Shown piece by piece: positions 1 to 11,195 of a DNA stretch of 64,000 nucleotides. Origin of the DNA: Adiantum capillus-veneris (lineage: Eukaryota > Streptophyta > Polypodiopsida > Polypodiales > Pteridaceae); assembly GCA_014529385.2 (NCBI GenBank), contig CM043957.1, positions 68,380,503 through 68,444,502 of the forward strand, read 5' to 3'. Each line of letters starts with the position of its first letter. Within the stretch, counting starts at the first letter, position 1. The translations under genes were made by a program, and so were the position numbers. The notes under the pieces are model-generated. The model searched no databases. It saw nothing but the letters and a program-made list of their open reading frames with translations, and was not told the DNA's origin.

Positions 1-282
1 AAGTCTCTCTTGATGGGAGAATCTATAATACAAACACCTTTTCAAGGGGGGACCGGCTCCAAGTAAGGCTCCAAATAAATCTAGTACTCAACTATTGTCA
101 TGTTCTCTAATACTCTCTCTCTTGCAAAAGTATTGTTCGTGCCAAGTTAATTAAGTACTTTGTTTATGTTGCTACCATCAATTAAGTTCGCCCTCTATGT
201 TCTCAAAGTGATCTCTCAAAAATGCTCGCTTTAATTCTCTTCATTTCTCTATTCTCAAAGTTCATAGGCCATTTACATTACA
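1..282 (+). mobile_element. 3' end of an LTR (LTR family A)
   Basis: The first 282 bases match the last ~270 bases of the complete LTR at 954-2721, from 'aagtctctcttgatgggaga' to the terminal 'catttacattaca', and end in CA. After 282 the sequence switches directly into LINE reverse transcriptase, so this is the right edge of a second LTR of the same family inserted in the same LINE. Its left part lies outside the window. Confidence 0.8.
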
Positions 283-953
283 AATACTTTTTATTTCTTG
301 TATTCTCGTAGTTCATCTTCAGGGATCCTTCAAGGTGATCTAATGGCATCTTGGCCTCTTGGTTGTTTAGTTAGACAGGGTTGTTCCCTTAGTGCGTTGT
401 TGTATGCTATTGCTACCTCATCCTTCTTGACATTCGACTTCTGTTGATTGTCTTCATGGCTTGAAGTTACCATCGGGTTGCAATTTCATTGTGCAGGCTT
501 ATGCTAATGACTCTTTGTTTATGCCTTGCAATTGCCAAGCTAATGTCCGAACGATTATGGAGGCTTTGGAGCTGTATGGGCTTGCGGTTGGTCTTAGAGT
601 TAATTTTTGTAAATTGAAGCTTCTCTTATTGAATTCCTCTGATTGGCATGCCTTATTGTGGCTAGGAGACATTATTTCCGCGAATGTGATTGTCAAAAAT
701 TTGGGTTACCCAATCAGATGAAATGTCACTTATTCTCAGAAAGTGGATTAGGTTATGCAACGCTTGAACATCAAATTACATTACTGGAAGATTTCCACAT
801 GGCCCTTGCATGCTTGCTTGAGAATTGTTCAAAGTATCATGATTGCCTATGTTCGGTTATATTTCCATTGTTGCATTGGCCTCAGCATTGTCTCACTTCT
901 CTCCTGTCATCGATTTTGTCTCACTTGTGGCGTACTCATGCTCACAAAAAAGG
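283..953 (+). pseudogene. LINE reverse transcriptase fragment (part 1)
   Basis: Broken reading frames encode pieces of a plant non-LTR retrotransposon ORF2 reverse transcriptase. Seen directly: RQGCSLSALLYA at 373-408 (normally RQGCPLSP), then AYANDSLFM at 497-523, the YADD catalytic motif with the third residue changed to Asn, then a GLRVNFCKLKLLLL block and a WPLHA..RIVQSIM stretch near 796-840 typical of the region after the palm. Several stops and frame changes separate these pieces, so it is dead. The fragment is cut at 953 by an LTR and resumes at 2727. The YADD to YAND change alone would abolish polymerase activity. Confidence 0.8.
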
Positions 954-1207
954 TGTCATTAAATATCTAATATCTAACCAACCCAAATGATTTTCTCATA
1001 TTAAACTGATCATTTAATGTGGGATAATAAACGAGAAAAAGGGTTAGAATATATAAATGTGCTTACGGATCTATCTCGACATGGGGCCAATGGTAAAGGG
1101 GCCCAAATGAGAGATGGTCTATCAAAGAGCAAGGTTAACTATTGGAGCTTAAAAGACCTTAGGGTTAGCTTCATTAAAGACCTCCAATGGTTAGTGTTAA
1201 AAGTCCT

Positions 1208-1361
1208 TTGACCTTAAGCAAGCTAGGGCTGAGCTTGAGGTGGGAACCCTTGTCTTTGAACTTAAGCAAGCTAGGGTTGTGCTTGAGGTGGTAACCCGAC
1301 CTAAACTTGCCTTTGACCTTAGGCAAGCTAGGGTTGAGCTTGAGGTGGGAACTCCACCTAA
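1208..1361 (+). repeat. Three diverged ~50-57-bp tandem units in the LTR
   Basis: Units start at about 1208, 1255 and 1312. Each contains the core 'ttgaccttaagcaagctagg' (or near) followed by 'gagcttgaggtgggaac'. They lie in the first third of the solo LTR. Confidence 0.8.
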
Positions 1362-1408
1362 GGTGCTTGTCATGCTTGATGACTAATTTACTTGACGTAC
1401 TTGTCATA

Positions 1409-1600
1409 CTTAATGAGTAAGTTGCTTGAGAAGCTTCTATGCATGGGGGGTAAGATGCTTGAGTCAAAAAGAGACCCTACACACTTAATGAGGAAGTTGC
1501 TTGAGAAGCTTCCTATGCATGGGGGGTAAGATGCTTGAGTAAAAAAGAGACCCTACACACTTAATGAGGAAGTTTCTTGAGAAGCTTCCTATGCATTAAA
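1409..1600 (+). repeat. 75/76-bp tandem repeat, 2.5 copies, in the LTR
   Basis: Copies start at 1409, 1484 and 1560 with 'cttaatgaggaagttgcttg' followed by 'agaagcttcctatgcatggg'. The third copy stops early. Confidence 0.88.
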
Positions 1601-1963
1601 GTCCCAAAGTTAGGGGAATCTTTGACCTAACCTTCCACTCACCAAAGGGGCACCCTTTTCTAAAAGGGCACATGGGACACATGTCAGACACTCAGTAAGC
1701 TTAACCACATGGTGTGCTTGAATGTTATTGGTTGGGCTAAATAGGGGTCCAATGAGCTTATACTTCCATCCAACAAATATCTAGATATTTTCAAGCTCTC
1801 TCTCGCTAAGGGGTAAGGAGGAAACTTGTCAAAAGACTACCCATGTACTTGACTGCATGTTGTATGTGATTGGCTAGAGGGAGAGGGGTCCAATGAGCTT
1901 GCAGCATGTAGAAAACTCACCACTCGCCCAAAGCAAGGAAGGGGGGTGCTAGGGGGATATACT

Positions 1964-1964
<1 letters not shown>

Positions 1965-2029
<65 letters not shown>
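1965..2029. repeat. (CA)n microsatellite
   Basis: An uninterrupted CA run of about 65 bases within the solo LTR. Confidence 0.95.
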
Positions 2030-2031
<2 letters not shown>

Positions 2032-2726
2032 ATTTGCAAGGGCATTCTCACTTGGTGAAAGTGGAGGAACACCACCTCCTTCTCCAAGCTTGTGAGAAGT
2101 GAGAGCCTACATCAACACTCTTGGCTATGGAATGCAAATCCAACCAAGAGCCATGCTTCAATGCTTAAGCTTGCCATCTTCTCCATCTCCATTACTATGC
2201 TATTATGTATGCTAGCAAGAAGAGTAATGATAAATGAGGAACTATTTTTTTCTCCTATGGAATGTTTCTTCTTCCTCTTCCCTACCCTCATTCCCCGCTA
2301 GCTCTCTCCACCTTTGAAGCTGTTTGAGGCCTTGGGATTGAGGCTTGGGATAGTTCATGCTTTCTACAAGTTTATGTTATGCTTGTGATACATGAGCTTT
2401 CCATCTTCATTGCATCATGTAGGTCACAAGGAACACAAAGATTGTATTGTACCAAGTCTCTCTTGATGGGAGAAACTATAATACAAATGCCTATTGGAGG
2501 GGGGATTGTCTCCATATGAATCTGATCCTCAATTATTGTCATGTTCTTTAAACTCTCTCTCTTGCAAAAGTATTGTTCATGCCAAGTTAACTAAGTACCA
2601 TGTTTATGTTGCTACCATCAATTAAGTTCACCCACTATGCTCACAAAGTAATCTCTCAAAAGTGCTTCACCTAATTTCCTAAGTCCACTACTCTCAAAGT
2701 TCATAGGCCATTTCCATTACAAAAGG

Positions 2727-3880
2727 CATGCATTTAATGTCGATGGGGTAACTATGTACTCCCAAGCACTTTGGCAACCTCAGTATTTTAGATTTGTGGC
2801 AGCATGTTCTTGCTCGAAAAGCTATGTTGTTGCCTACTCTTGTGCAACAGACTCATCCGTGGGCTCTTATGCTTGCCGGTTTGTGTCAGCATGTTGTTAC
2901 TGCCTCTTTTGGTCATTGGAAGCCATCTCTTTGGGAGCTCGTGTTTGGCAAGATGGAAGGGCATATTCCTAGATGCCCTCTCACCTCTAGTTTGATTTTA
3001 GCTTGGCAAGAGATTACAGTGCATTTATCATGGCATGGTCATCAACACCGAGAGGGGAATTCTCTTTGATTGGAGAGCCTTCATTGGAGTCGGGGTTTCT
3101 CTCTTACTTTGGTAGACCGCTCGTCTTGCCAGGCATTCTCTCTTGTCATGGCCTTTGAGTGGTTGGTGATGTGATTGATGAGGCAGGGTAAACTTTATAG
3201 TTTCCTCTTGTTGCTCATCATTTTGGATTGGGTATGCATCTCCGTCACATTTGGAGAGATATGCAGCACATGCTGGTTGGATTTTTGCATGTTCCACCCT
3301 TGTTTGGTGCGGATCGCATGGCTGATTGGTGTCTCCCAAAAACGCCCTTTCAGGCCATGTCTGCTATCAATGTTTATGCTCTTCTTCTATCTCATCCATG
3401 GATTGCTTATCATTGTAATGCTATATGGTCGATGCACAAGCCCGTTGTCTAGTGGAAGAAAGCACTTTCTGCCATTTGGAAGAAGCACTTGCCTTTGAAG
3501 GAGAGATTGTTTCTTTGGTGATGCTTGCTTGGAGTGCTCCATGTAGGCTCCTTGCTTAGTGCACGTTGTATCTGCTCCTCTCATTGTGTTCGTTGTTGCT
3601 CTACAGCACATGAGAATGTTAGTCACCTCCTCTGGGATTGCTATATTTCTTGCAGGTTTCTTCGTCGTGTAACTCCAATTCCCCTCTGTGGTTTTCCATA
3701 AAAAGTGTTGGGCTTTAGAAATTCTCTAGCCTTCCTTACAACAATTTGCAATTTTCCTGATGTGGGTCAGATTTTGGGCTTATTGGACTTTATGGCGTCA
3801 TCACAATAGTTGCATGTTCTTTCGGGTTGATGTAGATCCTTTTCAGTTTTTCAAGATTTCCCTCATGCAATCTTTATGTC
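2727..3880 (+). pseudogene. LINE ORF2 C-terminal fragment (part 2)
   Basis: This continues the LINE interrupted at 953. Frames read GMHL..., then LDLWQHVLARKAMLL (2790-2830), a standard segment downstream of plant LINE reverse transcriptase. Later come KKHLPLKERLFLW (about 3480-3518) and a Cys/His cluster CVRCCSTAHENVSHLLWDC (about 3580-3640), which match the zf-RVT zinc-binding domain at the LINE C-terminus. Frames shift repeatedly and stops occur, so it is not functional. No poly(A) tail or target duplication was identified, and the right boundary with the gag fragment that begins near 4050 is not sharp. Confidence 0.75.
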
Positions 3881-4049
3881 TTTTCTAGAAATTAAGTTGA
3901 TGATATCACTTTAGCCATGCATCAATTTTCTTATGTATGCTTTTAGTTTTTTGTTGTTTTTGCAGCGGCATCCATACCTTGTGGGTGCACCCTTGGTCTG
4001 CAAGAGCAAGGCTCCAATCTAGAGGGTTGCATTTTCTCTCTCAAGAAGA

Positions 4050-4308
4050 GGTGGTTGTCTTGTTAAAGAATACCAAGCGACCAATTTTTAGAGGAGAGGA
4101 AAGGGAACAAAGATACTATGAATATGTTTCTAAGAAAATGGGATGGGATTCATGATCTTAGATGCACTCCAGATGCAGTCATGGCATTGCAAATGAGTGT
4201 GACATTAGAGAAAAGGGAGCACAACAAAGATATTGTGAATATCTTCCTGAGTAAATGGGATGGGATTCATGATCTTAGATGCACTCCAGATGCAATCAAG
4301 GCATTGTA
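4050..4308 (+). pseudogene. Ty3-type gag fragment with internal 117-bp duplication
   Basis: The frame reads a shifted and stop-containing version of a retrotransposon gag N-terminal region: WDGIHDLRCTPDAVMAL followed by MSVTLE. This matches the 'W..IHD..CTPDAVKAL..VTLEGKAYKWW' pattern of plant Ty3/gypsy gag proteins. The block is present twice at a 117-bp period (units start at 4106 and 4223). The second unit is cut at 4308 by a minus-strand LTR element, and its continuation lies at 7374-7711. Confidence 0.7.
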
Positions 4309-5378
4309 TGTAAGAGAGAAGGGAGACTGACTTGCACCAACCGTCCTATATATAGGCCCCTAGTCCTCTAGCTCTTAGCTATATATAGATCCCTATACTC
4401 CAAGTGTGTCCGGGACTTTTCCAAGATCATGCCCTCCTAGTCCTACCCTTGGCATGACACTACTTCCCCCTTGGAGAAGTGTTTTTGTCCTCAGAAACAA
4501 AAGTGATAAGATCTTCTCACTAGTTCACGAATGTTTTCCATAGTGGCACCTCTCAAAGGTCCAACTGTTTATGGGACCAGTACAGAGTTGAGAAGAAGGT
4601 TCAATGAAACCAAGAGAAAACATCTTGATTTTCCACATTGTTGTCCCTGTGCATTTGTTGGTGTAACCAGCTTAAATCTCACATAGCGTGTAGACTCTAT
4701 CTATAGCTCACTTGAGTATTGTGAATGAGTTACCACAACTAACAGGTGTCTAATGAATGATCATGAGTTAGACTTTTTGAAGATATTGGAACATTCTGGG
4801 ATACCCCTTCTCAACTTTCCATGGAAGTGACATGCTGAACTAGCTTAGTAGCACCAACCAAGTCCTTGACTTACTGTCGTTTCTCTTCAATGAGCAACCT
4901 CATCAAAACTGATGATCAAGGTTGACAAGATGACATAAACATGTAGGGGCTGAACTTAGTCTCAACATGTTGTGCATCATGATAAACAAACTCCAAACTA
5001 GAAAGATAATCTTTCCATTTGATTAGCTTCTTGCTAACGTATGCTCCTTTAGCACTAAATTAATAGTTACCAATTGCCTATCTATCATTGGAAGAGTGCC
5101 AGTATTGTAGTGAGTTGTTATCTATACAAGCACCCATACCAAGCCATCAATTTGTATGGTGGTTGGTAGATCCACATTAAATATCATAGAGATACTGCAA
5201 TTGTGATGTAAAATGCTTTGTAAGCTATCAACTTCATGAATTTGCATGATGCTTGAAGTAATCCTTTGCTAAACACTAGGGTCCATAACACCAGTGTGCA
5301 TGTCTTTAGAAAAAATGTATTCAAACCTAAATTTTCATGATTTTAATGGTCAATGCGTATGGTGAATATTATTCTTAT

Positions 5379-5649
5379 AGCACTCCGATTAGGGGTGCAC
5401 CTTTAAAAAATCATTCATATAACGTGCGTTCAAAGGGTATTAAAAAATCCCCTTTACTTACATGCTTAAGGTAATAAAATAATCCCTTTTTCTTCAAAAA
5501 CTTACGGGTTTTTTTCTAAAATCAATTAAAAAACCCCTTCTGCTAATATAATCCTATTAAATTTTTAAAATTTTGGCAATTAAAAAACCCATTCATTTGA
5601 ACTCGCGTGGTAACTTAATGTCTAAAGAGGCGCACCACCCGAGCACTCC
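5379..5649. mobile_element. hAT-like MITE with 8-bp target duplication
   Basis: An A/T-rich 255-bp unit (5387-5641) is flanked by identical 8-bp repeats AGCACTCC at 5379-5386 and 5642-5649. Its ends carry imperfect inverted repeats: GGGGTGCACC..TTTA near the left, and GGTGGTGCGCCTCTTTA read from the right. An 8-bp duplication with a (TA)GGGGTGCACC terminus is typical of non-autonomous hAT elements. There is no coding capacity. Confidence 0.68.
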
Positions 5650-6464
5650 AATAACAGGAGAAAACAAAATGGGTAGATAGTACAATGTGATCTCTTGAAA
5701 GCTTTGCTAAATCATTGGACCATAATAGATTGTGGAAAATAATCACATCTAGGTAACAACCATGAAACGTTTTCATATATGAGCATAGCCTTGCTATAAG
5801 TGTAAACAACCATCCGTCAATGTTGTTTACAATACTTGTAACCTCAACAAGTTTGTAGTTAGTACCCGACAATTTTCGGCCACTAAAATTGTTCATGATA
5901 CTGTGTGCTCAAAATGATTAAACAAACGGATGTGACCAACACCTAGGGACTTTGCGAAACACATCATTAGGAAACAAGCACCAGTGTCAGTTCAGAGACT
6001 CATATTCTCCACTTGTGGAATATATCTCAGAAAATGATATCAAGAAAAGTGACATCTAGCAAGTATGAGATGTACTTGTGTGTGGAGGCAATTGCAAACA
6101 CTCAGTGACATGAGTGAGAGGGACCCTCATATACTTTTCTCCACACTGGCTAAACCAAAATCCATGAGTTCTTGGACCATGGTGCACACCGTGTGACTGA
6201 CAATATGTGCCAAATAGGACCCTATCATGTAGGTCTATAACTGTTTCAATAGGGAACGAACTCGTTATGATATCCCGCTGGACAGTAAGAGAGAAAGTGA
6301 CAGTAATTTCCCAAAATGCTATGCTCTTACATGACCTTGTCATGTGACTGAAGAGCAAATGGGATAAAAGCATACTCACAAATACATCCTTCGTGTAGAG
6401 TGTAACCAAGCTTATTTGGAAATAAAATGGAACCAAATCAGATTCTTATGATGAGTTTGAAAAT

Positions 6465-6467
<3 letters not shown>

Positions 6468-6550
<83 letters not shown>

Positions 6551-7085
6551 CTAGCTTACGGATGGAGGAAGATGAGGGGAAAGGTGGGCTACGTGCTGCA
6601 AAGGCCATGTTTATGCTCATGCAAATCATGCATGGAGCATGCAAAGGGATGGCGGTTGACGACAAGGCCAAGGATGGCTATAGGAGAAACTCCTTACATA
6701 CTACAAAGAACACAGTTCACGACAGTCATGGGAGCAGCTCCCTCCACACAAAGGACCGCAATGGCACCTACATCAAATCGCATGGCTCTCGTTTAGAATA
6801 GGTTCTCCAGGACGAGACGTAGAAATTTGCTCCCAAATTTGATGGAGATGAGAAATTTGGAGTAGCCATTGTGATCTTGTCTGTGCAAGGGGCTACTCCC
6901 ACGGCCGTCCTCAACTCAGTTCTCTCTAGTGTGCAAGGAGTTGTTCCCACGGCCATCCTTGGCCCTATCCTCAACCGCCACCCCTTTGCATGCTCCATGC
7001 ATGCTTTGCAAGAGTGCAAACATGGCCTTTGCAACATGTAGCCTGCCTTCTCCTTTGCCTTCCTCCATCTATAAGCTGGGGGGGG

Positions 7086-7117
<32 letters not shown>
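6468..7117. repeat. Long imperfect foldback bounded by (CT)n and (GA)n
   Basis: The left arm runs from (CT)n at 6468-6548 to about 6780. The right arm, about 6850-7117, is its reverse complement and ends in a G-run and (AG)n at 7081-7117. Matching blocks include 'ctgcaaaggccatgtttatg' on the left and 'catggcctttgcaacatgta' on the right, and 'catggagcatgcaaaggg' opposite 'cccctttgcatgctccatg'. The loop is ~70 bp. A transcript would fold into a long hairpin. It lies inside the short-LTR element. Confidence 0.72.
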
Positions 7118-7121
<4 letters not shown>

Positions 7122-7373
7122 CCATGCCGGGAATTTCTCACAAGCTCTTCCATGCCTTCTTCTTCTTCCTCCCCTTCCCCCTTCCTCCCCTGAGCTCTGA
7201 TACCAATGTAAGGCAAAGGGGAGACCAACTTGCAATTATAATCACCCAACCGTCCTATATATAGGCCCTTGGCCCTCTGGCTCTTTGCTATATATAGACC
7301 CCTGTATTGCAAGTGTGTCTAACACTTTGCTAGGGACATGTCCTCCTAGTCCTACCCTTGGAATGACATTGTA

Positions 7374-7711
7374 AATGAGTGTGACATTAGAAGGTAAGGC
7401 CTACAAATGGTGAATGTAGCTCAAGGAGAAGGGCATCATATTGAAAACTTGGGCAGCCTTTGAGGATGTGTTGAAAAAGGAATTTCTTTCTACAAATGAA
7501 GCGGACATAAATTAATCTGCATGGGACAAGTGCGCTATGTGTCAACATAAGATACTATTGGAGTACATCTCGCACCATCATGACGTGATTGTCAAGTTGG
7601 AGTGTCTGAATACCTTTCAAGAAGTGTGTGGATTTATTTGTGGGTTGACACCAAAGCTTAAGAAGCATGTTAAACGACTCGGTATGTCCAAAAGAGAACA
7701 TAGGTTAAGGT
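7374..7711 (+). pseudogene. Ty3-type gag fragment (continuation)
   Basis: Directly after the TTGTA duplication the frame reads MSVTLEG..KAYKW, then KTWAAFEDVLKKEFLS, one stop, SAWDKCAMCQHKILLEYISHHHDV, and CGFICGLTPKLKKHVKRL. This is the core of a retrotransposon gag domain (Retrotrans_gag type: W..F...F...F). It joins with 4223-4308 across the inserted LTR element. One in-frame stop and an early frameshift show it is a remnant. Confidence 0.75.
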
Positions 7712-7724
7712 AAAGAACATATCC

Positions 7725-8583
7725 CTATACTTTTACATCGCCTTCTTGGATCTTTTCCTCGACCCAACGATGTGGATCAGTCATAAACCTATCAAGCACT
7801 CGTGTTCCATTTTCAGGTTGGGCTTCAACATATAACTCCCACGCTATGTAAGTGTTTGAAACAAGGTAGTCTCTAGTCCCCTTTGAAGCTTGAACCACTT
7901 CAATTTCCCAATGGATATTAATCCAGCCGCATAATTGAAAAAGACCCTTTGTGCAAAATCACTTGGGAGTTCATCTAGACATTTAAGTATATCCATCTAA
8001 AAACAAGAGAAGGAGACAGAAAACTTAGTACACATGTGAACCAAAACTGAGTCTATGTCTCTTTTATTCATCAAAATTTATTTTTTATGATTCCATTACA
8101 ATATTATGGGTGTCTCGGAGCCAATTCTCTAAATTTCTTTTAACTCTCATGACAGGGTATTCTCTTAGACCTCCCACACGACAATGTGGTCTATAGTTAT
8201 CTTCTAGCTTTTCTTTTCCTATGACAACCGCAAGCTTCAAACTTCTTAGCAACTTCGGCAATCCTTAGCATTTGGGAGCACATCGCCAAGTAGTAGAACA
8301 TGTCTTCTAGGCATAACCATATTCTGAGTTGAAGTAGCCTGAGGTTGGCAAACCAATCTCTTGGAATGTAGATAAAGAATTGATGAAAGGGTTCTTGGTG
8401 ACGGGTAAGGTAACTACAGTCAACACTCTTCCAACAAGTTGTGCTTCTCGGCATGCCGAAGACTTTGGTTCCGATTTCTAAGTAAAAGAGTTCCCTTGCA
8501 TCTGTCGAGAACCGTGTTGCCATATCTATGGCCAAAACCTCATTCCCCTGGCTAAAGCATTCAGACGTCACTCTGGGAGCCAT
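7725..8583 (-). pseudogene. Unrecognised two-exon gene remnant
   Basis: On the minus strand an exon starts with ATG at 8583 just after a splice-acceptor-like TTTATTTTGTAG, giving 128 codons (MAPRVTSECFSQ...). After a one-base frame change near 8210 it continues as EDNYRPHCRVGGLREYPVMR..LENWLRDTHNI to a GTAATG donor at 8099. A 103-bp intron ends TTGTTTTTAG (7997). The second exon reads MDILKCLDELPSDFAQRVFF, then after another frameshift VVQASKGTRDYLVSN...RWVEEKIQEGDV and a stop at 7725. I do not recognise the family. Good splice sites and long, non-repetitive protein-like frames suggest a former real gene; two frameshifts suggest it is dead or mis-assembled. Confidence 0.42.
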
Positions 8584-8713
8584 TTGTTACTACAAAATAA
8601 ACATTCAAAGAAATTACAACACCGTTGTTGAACACTTCAAACAAAACACTTCCATTCAAGAAGACAAGTCAAGCAGGTACCACCAACCAATGCCACTTAT
8701 AGATGCATCATGA

Positions 8714-10372
8714 ATACAATATCCTTTTCCAAACAACATGCATGAATGCATGCACGATGCATAACTAACCCGACTAGTATTAGGCTTTAGGCTATCCCTA
8801 TAACCTTAAGCATAGGCTCTGACAGGTGAGAGATACCCCTTGTCAAGGGTCTATGCACAAAATATACAATGTTTACACCTTTATACAATTTTCAATATAC
8901 ATCAGAGTTACGAAAGTGTTTGCATAGGGGAGGAGCTCTCAACATGGAGTTTAGGCCATGAGTCGGTCTGTATCAAAGGCACCTAGCGACTAGTGCTACC
9001 CCTGAATGGGTGTTATGAATGAAAGCGTACTCAAGAAATATATACATTGTGGAGGGTGAATATATGTGTACACTGCATTGCGGAAAGAGAGAGAGAGAGA
9101 GTATAGTGGAGGATGAAATAGAGTGCACAGACACGTGAGAGAATGACAAAAGAGAATCTTTAAATGTCTTATCGAAATGAAATAGGCAACAATGTATTAA
9201 TGCAATGACAAAAGCTGAGTATACCATAACATCAAAATGACTATGAAAAAATACTTAGCAGAGCACCGGACCTTGTGTAGGGATCGACCAGTCCACCCAT
9301 CCACTTTCGCTCTACTATGGACAAAGAGAATTTCACTTTGTTGAGACCGAGCCAGAACATCTCCAGCCTACCTGAGCCAGACATAAGTTGAGGCCGCTTC
9401 GCCTCCCTCCATATCGCCTCCCTCCATGAACCCGAGCTCTAAAAGGATCCCAAGTATTAGTTGGTGGTAGGGTATCAACACCAACCATACCAGTTTAGGC
9501 GCCACACCTCTTCGATGCCCAACACCGAGTATTTAGGCAAAGCCAAGGCAAAATCCCCGATGCGTTAGTCGTGTAGTCATTCAACCCCCAACGCACTAAC
9601 CGTGTAGACACGCCTAATAGAAAAGAAGAAGACCTAGGAAACACCCCCAATCCAGAAAATCCCCAGGTCAGCGACCCTTTTGTCTAAGGCTAAGCGATGT
9701 AGGTGATCCTAGTCTTGTAGCGACGCTGCCATGAGAAACATAACAGGTGAGTCCAATCACAATAGCACCTTACATATGCATAGACAATCTTTTCCAAGTA
9801 GTTAGACTATACAGGGTCTCTACCCTTACATGTCTACCATAAACCATCCAGATCACTTCATAATCTAATCCCAAAACCATAAACCATAATCCAATCACAA
9901 CACACGAGTGAGCACTCCACCCAACTCAGGTGAGGCACAACCAATCCTGCATACCACTTTAGAATACAACATGGCTGCAAAAATTTCGGCAGCATAACCA
10001 CATCCAAAAAAAAACCAAGAGCCAGACCGGTTTCCACCATAAAATCAAAATCATAATCCATTAGGGAATCTCATCCCTTAACCACAAATCATATTTACAA
10101 TGAACCAACTCCCACACTTGGAGTTTGATGTATCCCCTGCAGTCAATCGGAGTCCACACACATGACTCTTAAGACGTGAGCTTTTTCACGCATAAAAGAA
10201 TTCCGACCAGTAACAAAAAACTATATAAAAATCCAATTTTGACAACATCCAACCATGCAAGTTGATGCATCACATATGCACTTCACCTCTCTAGCACATA
10301 GAGCTAGTTTTGACTGAGTCTTACCATACACCGAGCGAACTTTACCGAGCAAATAGAAAAACCGAGCGAAAC

Positions 10373-10374
<2 letters not shown>
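8714..10374. other. No gene seen
   Basis: There is no convincing coding frame, LTR boundary or long repeat in this stretch. Only a short GA run near 9085-9100 and A/T-rich spacer are visible. Confidence 0.5.

Positions 10375-10456
<82 letters not shown>
10375..10456. repeat. (TG)n microsatellite
   Basis: An uninterrupted TG run of about 80 bases. The apparent ORFs across it are artefacts of the repeat. Confidence 0.96.
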
Positions 10457-11066
10457 GCAAACGTGTTAACAGAGAAATCTCTGACACCTTTGTAGCATCA
10501 ATTTTTTTTAGTGGTGTACGTTTCTTTGATGACTCCTTGCCAAGCCATAGTTCTACGATTCCCCTCCCAAAGGAACATCTTTTGAGAAAGAAACTCCAAC
10601 TAAGGGTGTGCAACAAGATCTTCTTGATACTCATGATAAATCCCACTCCTCCATAATGGCATTTTAATATAAAAAAAGAAATAAGCTACTATTGTATTGA
10701 GCAAAGAGAGCAGTGATATCAAAACTAGACTATTTAGGGTACTTGTCACTTGTGCTTTCTCCTTTGACATGTGTTCAAAGAACCAACTAATGCTCCCTAA
10801 CCTTTGATATATCCTTCACTAGCAAATGTAGACTTTAAAGCACTGACTACATCATATCTCAAGCCCCAAACTCTCGCATGTGGAATGAGCCTTCATAGTG
10901 GCACATGATGATACTCGAGGCAACTAAAAACTCTAGTTTTGGACAATATATCCTCCCCTTTCTCCATATGTAATGAGCTATCATCCCCATCAACAACACT
11001 TGGTCACATTTATGGTCTTGTTTCAAAGGGATCTATCTGAAATGAGGCTTTAATTGGTGTTTCCTC

Positions 11067-11195
11067 CTATTTTAACTCATATAGAGACCCTAAACCTATA
11101 TCTTGACTATCATTTCCATCTTGAATCTCGGTCTATTTTAACTCATATAGAGACCCTAAACCTATATCTTGACTATCATTTCCATCTTGAATCTC
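11067..11195 (+). repeat. 66-bp direct tandem duplication
   Basis: Two nearly identical units start at 11067 and 11133 ('ctattttaactcatatagag'...). They differ only at the trailing bases, indicating a recent duplication in non-coding DNA. Confidence 0.92.

Larger units (their letters stand above)
949..2726 (+). mobile_element. Solo LTR, family A, with target duplication AAAGG
   Basis: The LTR occupies 954-2721 (TGTCATTAAATATC ... CATTTCCATTACA, TG..CA ends). It is flanked by a perfect 5-bp duplication AAAGG at 949-953 and 2722-2726. The interrupted LINE reading resumes on the right. No internal retroelement region is present, so it is a solo LTR produced by LTR-LTR recombination. A relative at 17565 carries an initiator-Met primer site immediately after its end, which fixes the orientation as plus. 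Inside are two short tandem arrays and a (CA)n tract. Confidence 0.88.
4304..7373 (-). mobile_element. Short-LTR retroelement (non-coding, LARD/TRIM-like)
   Basis: Two related short LTRs bound this insertion: 4309-4459 (151 bp) and 7207-7368 (162 bp). Both are TGTAAG...ATGACA on the plus strand and share 'ccaaccgtcctatatatagg'. A perfect 5-bp target duplication TTGTA sits at 4304-4308 and 7369-7373. On the minus strand a primer site TTGGTATCAGAG starts directly after the 5' LTR (7206 downward), and a polypurine tract (ccaagggggaagtag) abuts the 3' LTR at 4460-4475. The ~2.7-kb internal part shows no recognisable gag or pol and holds a MITE and a foldback. It split a gag gene, whose halves flank it. 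Confidence 0.87.

Noticed and set aside
6427-6671. ORFs across (CT)n/(GA)n tracts giving poly Leu-Ser or Arg-Glu proteins (also at 12.0, 12.3, 20.4, 30.4, 31.3, 49.6 and 51.8 kb)
   Set aside because: Simple repeats with a dinucleotide period are open in several frames; there is no flanking protein-like sequence.
10220-10656. ORFs of 92-141 codons with poly Cys-Val or His-Thr
   Set aside because: Produced by the (TG)n tract; no domain outside it.
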